Below, one piece after another: positions 32,241 through 40,927 of a DNA stretch of 64,000 nucleotides. Numbering within the stretch: the first letter of the stretch is position 1; each line of letters opens with the position of its first letter. Under the pieces are notes generated by a model, which saw only the letters and a list, made by a program, of their open reading frames with translations, was not told the origin of the DNA and did not search any database. A program made the translations under genes and the position numbers. The DNA is from Deinococcus fonticola (lineage in GTDB: Bacteria > Deinococcota > Deinococci > Deinococcales > Deinococcaceae): the NCBI RefSeq assembly GCF_004634215.1, contig NZ_SMMH01000002.1, forward strand, positions 142,481-206,480. Direction: 5' to 3'.

Positions 32241-35200
32241 TCACCCGAAATACCCCAGCAAATCAATCAGCATCCGCGCGTAATCGTCGGGCTTAATCCC
32301 TCGTTTTTCCAGTTTCACGCTCGGTGGGAAGGTCTGCACTTCCGTTTTGTGCGGGAAGCGTTTCAAGCCACTGGCGTCGTAGTCCAGTGATTTGTAGGCG
32401 AAGGTGATTTGCAGGTGGGTCATGGTTTCGCCGATGCTCAACACACGCCTGGCGACAGCGGTGAGCCGCAGCTTGGCGAGATCGATGAAGTTCTGCACTT
32501 CGGGCGTGGGCGGGCCGTATTTCTTGCGCAGATCGCGCTCCACGCGGGAAATGGCTTGCAGGGTGCGGGCCTCGGACAGCTTGCCGTAGGTGGCGATGCG
32601 GGCTTCCTCGTCAGGCTGGCCCTCACTGGTCACGAAGTATTCCGGCGTCAGGCGGGCGTTCACTGGCAGGTCGATAGACACGCTCAGCGGCGCTTCCAGT
32701 TTCTCGCCCTTCAGTTTGGCGACGGCTTCCGCCAGGAGTTCCGTGTACACGTCGATGGACACCGCCTGAACGTGCCCGTGCTGTTCCTCGCCCAGGATGT
32801 TGCCCACGCCGCGAATCTCCATGTCCTTCTCGGCCAGCAGGTGCCCGCTGCCCAGGTCTTGCAGGTCGGCGATGGCCCACAGGCGGCGCTGCGCATTCTC
32901 GGTCATGCGCGGCGGGTAGAACAGGTAGGCGTAAGCGGTCTGTGAACGGCGTCCCACGCGGCCCCGGAGCTGGTAGAGCTGCGCCAGGCCCAGCCGGTCG
33001 GCGCGTTCAATCAGGATGGTGTTTGCTTCGGGAATGTCCAGGCCCGTCTCGACGATGGTGGTGCTGAGCAGCACGTCGAACGCGCCCTGCTCGAAGCCCA
33101 GCATGATCTCCTCCAGTTCCTCCTCGTTCATGCGGCCGTGCGCCACGCCGATGCGCGCTTCCGGCACGAGGTTGCGCAGGTAAAGGCTGCGCGCGCCGAT
33201 GGAGGCGATGCGGTCGTGAATGTAGAAGACTTTGCCGCCGCGCTCGATCTCGCTGATGATGGCGTCCCGCACGGTCACGGGGTCGAAGGGCGCGAGGATG
33301 GTCTGAATGGGTTTGCGGCCCTTGGGGGGCGTCTGGATGCTGCTCATGTCGCGCAGGCCCACCATGCTCATGTACAGGGTGCGTGGAATGGGCGTGGCCG
33401 AGAGGGCCAGGGTGTCCACGGCGCGGATGTCGTCGGGGATGTCCACCTTGCCGGCGCTCAGGTCGGGCATGCCGCGCAGGGCGCGCAGTTTCTCTTTCTG
33501 CGAGACGCCGAAACGGTGTTCCTCGTCCACGATGATCAGGCCCAGGTCTTTGAACTCGATGTCGCCCGAGAGAAGGCGGTGCGTGCCGATCAGGATGTCC
33601 ACCCGCCCGGCCTTCAACTCGGCCAGGATGTTCCGGGCGTGTTTCGGGTCGGTAAAGCGGGAGAGGCCCTCGACGCGCACGGGCAGCCCTTTGAACCGCT
33701 CCACGAAGGTCGAGGTGTGCTGCTCGGCCAGCAGCGTGGTGGGCACCAGAATTGCTACCTGTTTGCCGTGACCCACCACGCGGTGCGCCGCCCGCAGCGC
33801 CACCTCAGTCTTACCGAACCCCACGTCCCCGGAAATCAGGCGGTCGGCCGGGTTGGGTTTCTCCAGGTCTTTCATGGTGTCTTTCAGGGCGCGCACCTGA
33901 TCGGCCGTCAGGTCGAACTTGAAGTTCTGCTCCACCTGCTCGTCCCACTCGGGTTGCGCGGGAAAGGCGTTGCCGGGCGTGACCTGGCGCGCGGCGTACT
34001 GAATGAGGAGTTTCCCGGCAACTTCCTCGGCGTTCTTGCGGGCGCGTTCCTTGGCCCTGGCCCAGTCCTTCTTGTCGAAACTGCTCAGCACCGGCGGGTC
34101 GTCGGTGGTGCCGGGGTGACGCCGCAGCACCGGCAACTGCTCGATGGGTACGCTGAGCCGGGCGCCGCCCCGGTACTCCAGGTTCAGGTAATCGCGCGTG
34201 ACGCCCAGCACCTTGCGCGTCTCCAGACCCTCGAAACGCCCGATGCCGTGTTCCGGGTGAATCAGGAAGTCGCCCACATGCAGGCCCAGTGCGTCCGTGA
34301 CGGGTCGCCCCGCGATCTTCTTCCCGCGTAGCGCACTGCCGCCCTGAAAGCCATAGATCAGGTCTTCGGTGATCACGACTGTTTTATGCTCGGGGATGAC
34401 GAATCCGCCCTCGCCCCCGGCCCGCAGGAAGCCCAGCCTGCCTGCCGGGAGGCGCGGGATGGTCAGCCAGGGAATCTCGTGCGTGTTCAGCAGCTTGTCG
34501 GCCAGATAGGCAGCGGTTCGGTCATGCCGAACCAGAATGAACACGCGGTAACCCGCCCCGCGCCACTCCTGCACGTCTTTTTCCAGGTCGTTCAGCCGGG
34601 CGCGGTAGAAGGGGAGAGGCTGCAAGCCCGTGTCCAGATCAGGTAATTCCAGCGGCGCACGCCCGAAACTGGTGACCTCGCGCCCCGCCAGTTTCGGCCA
34701 GAGCGTATCCGTCAAGATACCCAGGCTGCTCGCGTAGAACTCCGGCGAGTCCAGAAACACCCGCCCCGGCAGCAATTCCAGGCGCGTGGCGTCCCATTTT
34801 GTGTCGGTCAGGTACTCGCTCGTCGGCTCTACCGTGAACGACTCGATTTTCACGCCCGTCAATTCGCCTGGTTTAAATTGCCGCAGGGTGTCCAGTTCAT
34901 CCCCGAAGAACTCGGCGCGCAGCCACACGGCGTCCTCGGCCTCGGCAGGCAGGCCCGCGCCCGCTGCCAGGCGCAACTCCAGCGTGTCGCCCTTGACCTC
35001 GAAACCCGGTTCCTCACCGCGCTCGTAGCCGAAGGCCTCCAGACGGGCGAGCAGCGCCTCACGCGGGTAACTGGCCCCCACCTTCAGGGTCAGGGCGTGA
35101 TCCTCCGGGCGGGCCGGGAACAGGTCGAGGGCCGTATTCACATCCAGCACCACATGGTCGTGCCTGGCGTCCCAGTCACGCAGGCCGGGGTTCACACTCA

Positions 35201-35381
35201 CCTTCGCGCCCAGCACGCCCGCCGAGGTGTAATTCCCCAGTCTGTCCGGTGTGGTCAGCAGCACGGCCGGGCCAGGAAAAGCCGCGAACAGAGCCGCACG
35301 GGCAATTTGCGGCAGCAAAAGCAGGTTGCCAGGTGGGGCAGCATCAAGCAATTTAGAAAGGTTGGGCGCGGCAACAGTCAC
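32241..35381 (-). CDS. mfd: Transcription-repair coupling factor Mfd
   Basis: The protein has 1,046 residues. The N-terminal UvrB-homology and D1-D3 regions are followed by the RNA polymerase-interacting CarD-like module ([35 protein letters not shown]). The helicase motor shows [15 protein letters not shown] (Walker A), [31 protein letters not shown] (DEEH box), [14 protein letters not shown], and [35 protein letters not shown]. The C-terminal TRCF domain is present. It removes stalled RNA polymerase and recruits UvrA to transcribed-strand lesions. The length is slightly short of the E. coli protein, mostly in the N-terminus. The GTG at 35381 follows TAAAAT (35388-35393) by six bases, a leaderless start. 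Confidence 0.96.
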   Translation of the reverse strand: MTVAAPNLSKLLDAAPPGNLLLLPQIARAALFAAFPGPAVLLTTPDRLGNYTSAGVLGAKVSVNPGLRDWDARHDHVVLDVNTALDLFPARPEDHALTLKVGASYPREALLARLEAFGYERGEEPGFEVKGDTLELRLAAGAGLPAEAEDAVWLRAEFFGDELDTLRQFKPGELTGVKIESFTVEPTSEYLTDTKWDATRLELLPGRVFLDSPEFYASSLGILTDTLWPKLAGREVTSFGRAPLELPDLDTGLQPLPFYRARLNDLEKDVQEWRGAGYRVFILVRHDRTAAYLADKLLNTHEIPWLTIPRLPAGRLGFLRAGGEGGFVIPEHKTVVITEDLIYGFQGGSALRGKKIAGRPVTDALGLHVGDFLIHPEHGIGRFEGLETRKVLGVTRDYLNLEYRGGARLSVPIEQLPVLRRHPGTTDDPPVLSSFDKKDWARAKERARKNAEEVAGKLLIQYAARQVTPGNAFPAQPEWDEQVEQNFKFDLTADQVRALKDTMKDLEKPNPADRLISGDVGFGKTEVALRAAHRVVGHGKQVAILVPTTLLAEQHTSTFVERFKGLPVRVEGLSRFTDPKHARNILAELKAGRVDILIGTHRLLSGDIEFKDLGLIIVDEEHRFGVSQKEKLRALRGMPDLSAGKVDIPDDIRAVDTLALSATPIPRTLYMSMVGLRDMSSIQTPPKGRKPIQTILAPFDPVTVRDAIISEIERGGKVFYIHDRIASIGARSLYLRNLVPEARIGVAHGRMNEEELEEIMLGFEQGAFDVLLSTTIVETGLDIPEANTILIERADRLGLAQLYQLRGRVGRRSQTAYAYLFYPPRMTENAQRRLWAIADLQDLGSGHLLAEKDMEIRGVGNILGEEQHGHVQAVSIDVYTELLAEAVAKLKGEKLEAPLSVSIDLPVNARLTPEYFVTSEGQPDEEARIATYGKLSEARTLQAISRVERDLRKKYGPPTPEVQNFIDLAKLRLTAVARRVLSIGETMTHLQITFAYKSLDYDASGLKRFPHKTEVQTFPPSVKLEKRGIKPDDYARMLIDLLGYFG

Positions 35382-35449
35382 CCAGGGATTTTACGCCTGC
35401 AAGGTAATTTCAGCAGGTCAGGCCGCACAGTGAATTAAACTGACCGAAC

Positions 35450-36559
35450 ATGACAGTGCCGGACATGCGGATCAGAGCCGCTATCAACGACATTCAGGGT
35501 TGGCTGAATCAAATCCCCGTGCCAGGGGAAGCGGTCGTGCGGCAGGCTATTATTCTCCGCTTACTTGACGCTGCTGGATTCAATATCTGGAATCCGCTAG
35601 AAGTGGTTCCGGAAGAGACAAACGCTACGGGTCATCGTGCTGATTTCCTCGTCCGGGCCGGGGAGGGCAAGTTCGCCCTGGAAATCAAGGGCATGAATGT
35701 CGCCCTCAACCAGAGCCATTACCAGCAGGCCGCTACCTATGCCGTGAATGAAGGGACGCGCTGGGCCATCGTGACCAATGGGCGCGTCTGGGTGGTTATC
35801 GACGAGCACCTGCCTGGGCGCTGGGACGAGCGTGTGGCCCTGAAACTTGAACTGGGACAGGATGAATTCGCTGACGACCTTGCGTTGCTTCTGAACCTGA
35901 GCGCATGGCGAGATGACCTTTTTGTGGCCGCCATAGCTCAAATAACGGAGCGCCAGAAATGGCGTCACGACGCTGAAAAAACTCGCCGAGAAAAGATACC
36001 TGTGATTGAGGAAATTCAACGAAAATATGGCCTTGGTTTTGAACTCGCAGTGGAAGCGGCCATAGATATGCACCGCATCACTGAGGCGGAGGGCGAAATT
36101 TTGCGTGGCGCGACAATAGCCTGGCAGCCCTATGTAGCTATTTCGTCATCTGCGCCGGCTGAACTGAAAAAGGGCATCGTCACGGAGCATCTTTCATTGC
36201 CAGGTAAAAGTTCAGAGCCGCATCCGGCTCGGCAAGTTGAATTCGCCTTCAAAGCCAGGAAGGCTGAGGCAACAGCCATCTGGAATGAAGCGGACAACAT
36301 CTGGACGATTAAGAAGGGGAGTACGGCGCTAGATCGAGTACCGGACTACGGCAAATGGCTCGCAACTGAGCGAGAGAAGCTAATTTCGGAGGGCATTCTC
36401 CGCCGCATCGGTGACGGCCTGCTCGAGTATGTTGAAGACCACAATTATACCTCACCGAGTAACGCAGCCTTTTATATTGCTGGACGTTCGTGTAGCGGCT
36501 GGGATTGCTGGAAAGATTCAAGTGGACAGCCAGCCAGCACTTATCGTAAGTCCAACTAA
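35450..36559 (+). CDS. Orphan HsdR_N-like nuclease-fold protein with DUF4357 domain
   Basis: The protein has 369 residues. The N-terminal half is a type I restriction enzyme R-subunit N-terminal-like PD-(D/E)xK fold: D65 in GHRADFLVRAG, then E78 and K80 in FALEIKGM, followed by HYQQAATYAVNEG. A linker and helical segment follow. The C-terminal 100 residues match DUF4357, with EYVEDHNYTSPSNAAFYIAGRS and SGWDCWKDSSGQPAS. No helicase, methylase or specificity gene is nearby. It could act in defence against foreign DNA, or be a regulatory remnant. Base composition is noticeably less GC-rich than its neighbours, suggesting transfer. TAAACT at 35436-35441 is eight bases before the ATG; it is divergent from mfd. 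Confidence 0.8.
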   Translation: MTVPDMRIRAAINDIQGWLNQIPVPGEAVVRQAIILRLLDAAGFNIWNPLEVVPEETNATGHRADFLVRAGEGKFALEIKGMNVALNQSHYQQAATYAVNEGTRWAIVTNGRVWVVIDEHLPGRWDERVALKLELGQDEFADDLALLLNLSAWRDDLFVAAIAQITERQKWRHDAEKTRREKIPVIEEIQRKYGLGFELAVEAAIDMHRITEAEGEILRGATIAWQPYVAISSSAPAELKKGIVTEHLSLPGKSSEPHPARQVEFAFKARKAEATAIWNEADNIWTIKKGSTALDRVPDYGKWLATEREKLISEGILRRIGDGLLEYVEDHNYTSPSNAAFYIAGRSCSGWDCWKDSSGQPASTYRKSN

Positions 36560-36720
36560 ACCCTCGTTCCCCGTAAATTTCGTTCAACCTGAGGCTCAGG
36601 CGAACCGAGCAGTGCATCCGTTCCGCTGTGTGCTGGCGTGATTGCTCATCCGAGCCTTTGCGATGTAGGCGCCGAGTTATTTGGGTGGGGTGTGGGGATG
36701 ATTTGCGCGGATGAAAAGTG

Positions 36721-36764
36721 AACCCGCTCCTGGTCGGGCGGGTGGCCTCGATAAGGAGCGGGTT
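36721..36764 (-). terminator. Inverted repeat downstream of the riboswitch-controlled gene
   Basis: A perfect 10-bp stem pairs AACCCGCTCC (36721-36730) with GGAGCGGGTT (36755-36764), 22 bp after the minus-strand lipoprotein stop. On the minus strand it is followed by CACTTTTCATCC, a short T-run. It is a plausible terminator for that gene, though the loop is 24 bases. The rest of 36560-36786 shows no gene. Confidence 0.5.
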
Positions 36765-36786
36765 GCTGGGCTTTCTGGGTTTAGGT

Positions 36787-38046
36787 TTACTGCACTTCGT
36801 ACCAGTGGACGGCCAGGGTGGTCATGGAGCCGCTCACGGTAGAGCCGCTGAGCTTCAGGCCAGTGGGGCGACCAGCGAACAGGGGGAGCAGTTTGGTAGC
36901 GCTGTTGGGCAGTTGCACTTTCACCGTCTGGCCCTTTGTGGGGTTCATATTGATGACCTGCAGGTAACGGCGATTCTGGTAAGACCACAGGTGAGCCACG
37001 CCCTGGTTATTCGCAGTGGTGACGGTCAGGGGGGTGCGTTGGCCGTTCATGAGGACAGGAGCCAGCAACTTCACCTCGCCGGCCAGGGCTTTCAGTTCCG
37101 TGTTCAGGCCCTTGTAGCTGGCCAGGTCGTTGGTGGTGTCCAGGTAGGTGTAGTACAGGATGCCTTTCACGCCTGCGCCCAGCGCCTGGTTGGTCATGCT
37201 GTTCAGTTCGCGGGGCGTGGGGTAGCGCCCGTTTTTCCAGTGGAATGCCTGGAGGTTGGCGATGGGCAGGGTGCCTTTGGCGCTGGATTCCCGTACCAGT
37301 TGCTTCATGACCGGGTAAACGACATTCACGGGGTCACCACCGTCGATGGGGTAACTCTGGTTGCCGACGGCGTCGGCCCGACCGAAGTAAGCGGAATGGC
37401 TGTTCGCGAACGAGATCGCCATGCTGGTGTAAGTGAGGTGATTGCTGTCCAGAGTTTTCACGGCGTCGTGGCGTCTGAGCAGTTCTTCAGGAGTAATAAG
37501 GTTGTTGCAGTCGTCCGCGATCATCCAGCCCAGCACGGCGGGGTGGCTTTTCAGGGTGTTGATGGACGTGCTGTTGAAGTCCTCGACCATGAGTTTCATG
37601 CCGCGTGACTGGGCGGCGTCAAGCAGTTTGCGGTAACCCTCAAGGTCGCCTTCGGGATCAAACATGGTGGCGTTCATGGTGTTGAAGCCCAGATCGGCAA
37701 TGGCGTTCATGTCGCGCATGCGCCGGGCTTCGTTGCCGGCCCATGACACGTGGTAGAAGCCCATGGGGAACATGGGTTGGCTATTCACCAGCAGGGTGCC
37801 GTCGGTGCGAACCTGCGCCGTGACAGGGCCACTGGTGGTGGCCGTCAGGGCCAGGGATTCCAGGGTGTTGGTGGCGGCGCTGACCTGTTCGGGCGTGGCC
37901 GTCGTTTCGGCGGCGCCGGATTCACTGCTGTTACTACCGGGCGTGGACACCGTGGGGCTGTTGACCGTCGGGGCAGGGGTGGGCGTGGTCGAGCAGCCTA
38001 CCATCAGGAGTGCCAGGGTACCCAGCAAGAAACCAGTTTTTTTCAT
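36787..38046 (-). CDS. Riboswitch-controlled lipoprotein, barrel-glycosidase-like
   Basis: The protein has 419 residues. Signal and lipobox LLMVGC (Cys18) are followed by a Thr/Pro-rich linker to about residue 75. The body reads like a (beta/alpha)8 glycoside hydrolase: RTDGTLLVNSQPMFPMGFYH, MNAIADLGFNTMNATMFD, HPAVLGWMIADD, VGNQSYPI, GTLPIANLQAFHWK, AGVKGILYYTY, with a beta-sandwich end. In related barrel enzymes the segment after GW.I often has a DE pair; here it is DD, so activity is uncertain. The ATG is 8 bases after the 3' end of a cyclic-di-GMP riboswitch that contributes its AAGGAAG ribosome-binding site. A paralogue is the next gene upstream (38371). Confidence 0.8.
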   Translation of the reverse strand: MKKTGFLLGTLALLMVGCSTTPTPAPTVNSPTVSTPGSNSSESGAAETTATPEQVSAATNTLESLALTATTSGPVTAQVRTDGTLLVNSQPMFPMGFYHVSWAGNEARRMRDMNAIADLGFNTMNATMFDPEGDLEGYRKLLDAAQSRGMKLMVEDFNSTSINTLKSHPAVLGWMIADDCNNLITPEELLRRHDAVKTLDSNHLTYTSMAISFANSHSAYFGRADAVGNQSYPIDGGDPVNVVYPVMKQLVRESSAKGTLPIANLQAFHWKNGRYPTPRELNSMTNQALGAGVKGILYYTYLDTTNDLASYKGLNTELKALAGEVKLLAPVLMNGQRTPLTVTTANNQGVAHLWSYQNRRYLQVINMNPTKGQTVKVQLPNSATKLLPLFAGRPTGLKLSGSTVSGSMTTLAVHWYEVQ

Positions 38047-38053
38047 TGATCTT

Positions 38054-38140
38054 CCTTCGGAAACCCGGCCAACTTCTTGTCTGACAGACAGGAGAAGTCC
38101 CGTGGGCTTTGCGTCCCCTCCTCACGGAGGGTTTGCCTTT
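38054..38140 (-). promoter_or_regulatory. Cyclic-di-GMP-I (GEMM) riboswitch aptamer
   Basis: On the minus strand the leader reads GGCAAAC (38137-38131), then a stem CCTCC-GTGA-GGAGG with a GNRA tetraloop, then GGGACGCAAAGCC (the tetraloop-receptor and ligand core), a second long helix (ACTTCT...AGAAGT with an inner TGTCT/AGACA stem), and GGCCGGGTTTCCG. The order, tetraloop and both conserved core strings match the GEMM-I consensus. The aptamer 3' end merges with AAGGAAGATC, the ribosome-binding site of the lipoprotein gene starting at 38046. Control could therefore be at translation initiation. Whether ligand turns expression on or off cannot be told from sequence. Confidence 0.93.
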
Positions 38141-38147
38141 ATCGAGA

Positions 38148-38176
38148 AGCGAAAAGTGAGGGCCAACTGATGTCAA
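38148..38176 (-). promoter_or_regulatory. Promoter of the riboswitch transcript
   Basis: A perfect -35 TTGACA (38171-38176) is followed by a 17-bp spacer and a weak -10 TTCGCT (38148-38153) on the minus strand. Transcription would begin just before the riboswitch, which starts at about 38140. Confidence 0.55.
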
Positions 38177-38370
38177 TCGCTGCCTACTCTGAAGCGCGCT
38201 GAACCGCAGCACACTCAAACACAGAGATTAACTGTTAATGAACCTAGCGCGCCTGTTCTGACGAAACTCCTACAACCAGGCTCTCATAAATGCATAACCT
38301 CACACCTTTCCCAACGAAGGTGAAAAAGCCTCTTTCTCTGGCAGGGCCAGGCAGGGTTACGCCACATGAA
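38177..38370. other. Intergenic remainder between two paralogous lipoprotein genes
   Basis: This part of the 324-bp gap lies upstream of the riboswitch promoter and downstream of the 38371 gene. It is relatively AT-rich and holds no ORF. A short AGATTAACTGTTAATG imperfect palindrome near 38225-38240 could be a protein-binding site, but nothing supports a specific regulator. Confidence 0.4.
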
Positions 38371-39570
38371 TTACTTGACTTCGTAAATGGCGACTTGAAG
38401 GGGACGTAACCGTCCACTGACTTCCAGGCCGCGACGGTTCAGAGTCCGGCCCAGGGTGCTGATGGGCTTCCACTGAGTAGGGGGTTCAGGGAGCTTCAGG
38501 TTGACCAGGCGGTCGGCGGTGCGGCTGCTGTTCAGGGCCATTACAAAACCTTTCTTCTGGCCTTCCTGCGATTCGCCGCGCAGGTACACCACCAGCGGCT
38601 GGCTGCCGGTGCCGTCTTGCAGAGGCATCAGCTCGCCGCTCAGCAGGTAGGGGGCCAGGAAGCTCACTTCATGCGCCACACCTTGCAGGGTCGACCACAT
38701 CACGGGTTCCTGGTTCAGGTCGACTTCTCTGGCACGGTAAGCGTAGTACACCACGCCTTTCATCCCCGCCATGATGGCCTGGTAGGTCATGTTGCGCAGT
38801 TCCACCGGACTGGGTTTACGCCGGCCCCACAGGAAGCTCTGAAGGTTGGCAATGGGCACGGTGCCTTTGAGGTGGGCACTCTGCACGGCGCTGCGCATCA
38901 TGGGGTAGGTGACGCTGATGTCGTCATTCCCGATCGGGTAACTCTGGTTGCCGATCAGGTCGGCGGTGCTGAAGTAAGGAGTCTCGGGGCGGTTTTGCGC
39001 CACGGCCAGACTCAGGTAAGTCAGTTTGTTCGGGGTGGCCTTCTTGAACTGCTCGTTGCGGGCTTCGACTTGTTGCGGCGTGAGTTGCGCGTTCGCGTCG
39101 TCGGCAATTTTGAATCCGAGCAGGGCGGGGGAAGCGCTGATCTTGCGCCTGTTCTCGGGGGTCAGACCGTAAGGCATGACGAACACCCCGGATTCCTGTG
39201 CCTGCTTCAGGAAAGACTGGAAATTCGCGGCGTCCAGTTCGTTGATTCCTTCTGTAATCACGAAATTAAACCCGGCGCCGGCCAGGCGTGACAAGTCCTG
39301 CTGGCGGCGTTCCGGCGTACCGTTCCTTGCCCAGGACACGTGGTAGAAACCCAGTGGGAAGAACGGCTGGCCGTTGACCAGGATGGTACCGTCGGTGCGG
39401 TGGGTGGCAACGGTGGGGAGTCCTTTTTTCAATTGCGTTACCGCTTCCGGTACAGCTGCCGCCAGGGGATCTTGCTGCCGGAACAGGTTGCAGGCAGTCA
39501 GGCATCCCAGTGTCACCCCAGCCAGCAGGGCGGCAGGCAGCGGACAGGTGGCGTAAAAGGGCCGCTTCAT
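38371..39570 (-). CDS. Lipoprotein paralogue, barrel-glycosidase-like
   Basis: The protein has 399 residues and is a clear paralogue of the 36787 gene: DGTILVNGQPFFPLGFYHVS, ASPALLGFKIADD, LIGNQSYPIG, LKGTVPIANLQSFLWG and AGMKGVVYYAYRA correspond segment by segment. Lipobox CLTAC gives a lipidated Cys27. The DD in KIADD replaces the DE seen in many related barrel hydrolases. It has no riboswitch: TACGGT at 39578-39583 lies seven bases before the ATG, with TTGCCC 16 bp further upstream, so it uses a leaderless promoter. It starts 47 bp downstream of the LCP gene, suggesting a link to polysaccharide metabolism. Substrate is unknown. Confidence 0.8.
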   Translation of the reverse strand: MKRPFYATCPLPAALLAGVTLGCLTACNLFRQQDPLAAAVPEAVTQLKKGLPTVATHRTDGTILVNGQPFFPLGFYHVSWARNGTPERRQQDLSRLAGAGFNFVITEGINELDAANFQSFLKQAQESGVFVMPYGLTPENRRKISASPALLGFKIADDANAQLTPQQVEARNEQFKKATPNKLTYLSLAVAQNRPETPYFSTADLIGNQSYPIGNDDISVTYPMMRSAVQSAHLKGTVPIANLQSFLWGRRKPSPVELRNMTYQAIMAGMKGVVYYAYRAREVDLNQEPVMWSTLQGVAHEVSFLAPYLLSGELMPLQDGTGSQPLVVYLRGESQEGQKKGFVMALNSSRTADRLVNLKLPEPPTQWKPISTLGRTLNRRGLEVSGRLRPLQVAIYEVK

Positions 39571-39617
39571 CTCTCCGACCGTAGACCGGCCTCATGAGAG
39601 GGCAATCAGCGCCGTTC

Positions 39618-40808
39618 TCAGCGCAGCAACAGGTGCAGTCGGCGGCGTTCTTGGGGGGACACCAGGTAATACCACAGGCCACCGATCTTGCGGTTGACGC
39701 CCTGCACACTCACGGTTTGCTGGTGACTCAGCAGGTAGTCGTGTCGCTGGCGCAACTCCACCACTTCTGACGGCGAGAAGTTCGTGCGCAGGTGGTGTTG
39801 CAGTTGTCCCAGTACGCGGTTCAGCTCGTCCGGCGACAGTTGTCCCAGCGAACCCATCAGGCTGCGCAGCACTTCCTGCTGGCGGGTGTTGCGGCCCAGG
39901 TCCCCGCGCGGGTCTTGTTTACGCATGCGCGAGTAGGCCAAGGCCTGCTCACCGTTCAGTTTCACCTTGCCCGGTTCAAAGGACTGTCCGTCCAACTCGA
40001 AAGCGAAAGGGGGATTCACGGTGACACCGCCCACCAGATCGATAACCTGCTGAAAACCGCCCATGCTGATCTCCACGAACTTGTCCATGGGAATCCCCAG
40101 GAACTGCTCCACCGCCATGGTTTGCAGGGTGGCGCCGCCGATGGCGTAGGCCGCGTTGATTTTCTCCACTTCGTGTTCAGGAATCTGGGCGCGGGTGTCG
40201 CGGGGAATACTTAAAAAAGAAAGGACACGGGTTTTTGGGTCAAACGTCAAAACGACCAGTACGTCGGCCCGACCCTTATCCAATTCATTTTGATCGTTGC
40301 CTATCAGCAGTACATGAATTTTGGTGTTGGTGCGTACCCGTTCCAGAAAACTGGCGGGGGCCAGCTTCACCGGGGCAGGCGCGGGCGGCGCCGCTGGCGT
40401 TTTGGGCACAGGGGCTGTGGGGACTGACGGCGTCTGCGCGGTAGGTATGGCGTCGGGAACGGCTGGGCGGGCCACCGTCTTGGGGGTCGGGGGCGGGGTT
40501 GTCGTGGGAACTGGAGGCGTCTTAGGGGCTGGGGCCGTCTTGGAGGGTGAGGGCGTTCCGGAAACTGGTTTTGCCGGGCTGGGTTTGTAACGTCCCATCG
40601 AGACAGGCTGGTCGGCCGGTGGGGGCGGCAAATCCTTGAACACCGGGTCGTCCAACACGCCGGGCAGGGGCGGGAACCCGTCTCCGTCGAGTTCCTTGTA
40701 CACTTCCTGACCCAGGAGTTGCACCTCGCGGTGCCGCTGGTAGGTGAACAGTCCGCCTGCGGCCACCAGCACCAGCAGCAGAATCAGCAGCCACCACCAA
40801 CGACGCAT
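39618..40808 (-). CDS. LytR-CpsA-Psr (LCP) family cell-wall glycopolymer ligase
   Basis: The protein has 396 residues from the ATG at 40808, chosen because TATAGT (40816-40821) is seven bases upstream and a membrane helix (WWWLLILLLVLVAAGGLF) follows at once. A proline-rich periplasmic linker (residues about 75-150) precedes the LCP domain: KIHVLLIGND, GRADVLVVLTFD, SIPRDTRAQIP, KINAAYAIGG, and YSRMRKQDPRGDLGRNTRQQEVL. The conserved arginines and aspartates of the active site are present. LCP enzymes transfer lipid-linked polymers onto peptidoglycan or protein, fitting the EPS locus that begins 120 bp away on the other strand. Confidence 0.9.
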   Translation of the reverse strand: MRRWWWLLILLLVLVAAGGLFTYQRHREVQLLGQEVYKELDGDGFPPLPGVLDDPVFKDLPPPPADQPVSMGRYKPSPAKPVSGTPSPSKTAPAPKTPPVPTTTPPPTPKTVARPAVPDAIPTAQTPSVPTAPVPKTPAAPPAPAPVKLAPASFLERVRTNTKIHVLLIGNDQNELDKGRADVLVVLTFDPKTRVLSFLSIPRDTRAQIPEHEVEKINAAYAIGGATLQTMAVEQFLGIPMDKFVEISMGGFQQVIDLVGGVTVNPPFAFELDGQSFEPGKVKLNGEQALAYSRMRKQDPRGDLGRNTRQQEVLRSLMGSLGQLSPDELNRVLGQLQHHLRTNFSPSEVVELRQRHDYLLSHQQTVSVQGVNRKIGGLWYYLVSPQERRRLHLLLR

Positions 40809-40927
40809 GCCCTGAACTATACGGGCCATACGGCCCGCCCGGCAGCGGTTGCCCCTGTCCTTAAAGTTCACCTGAAGGAGCCGGGCAGGGGGCACGGTAT
40901 GCTGGTTTTACGGCCTCCTTTCCCCTG

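Noticed and set aside
38177..38370. Second riboswitch or attenuator upstream of the paralogous lipoprotein
   Set aside because: The paralogue at 38371 is read away from this gap, and its own upstream region (39571-39617) is only 47 bp with a leaderless promoter and no GEMM core.
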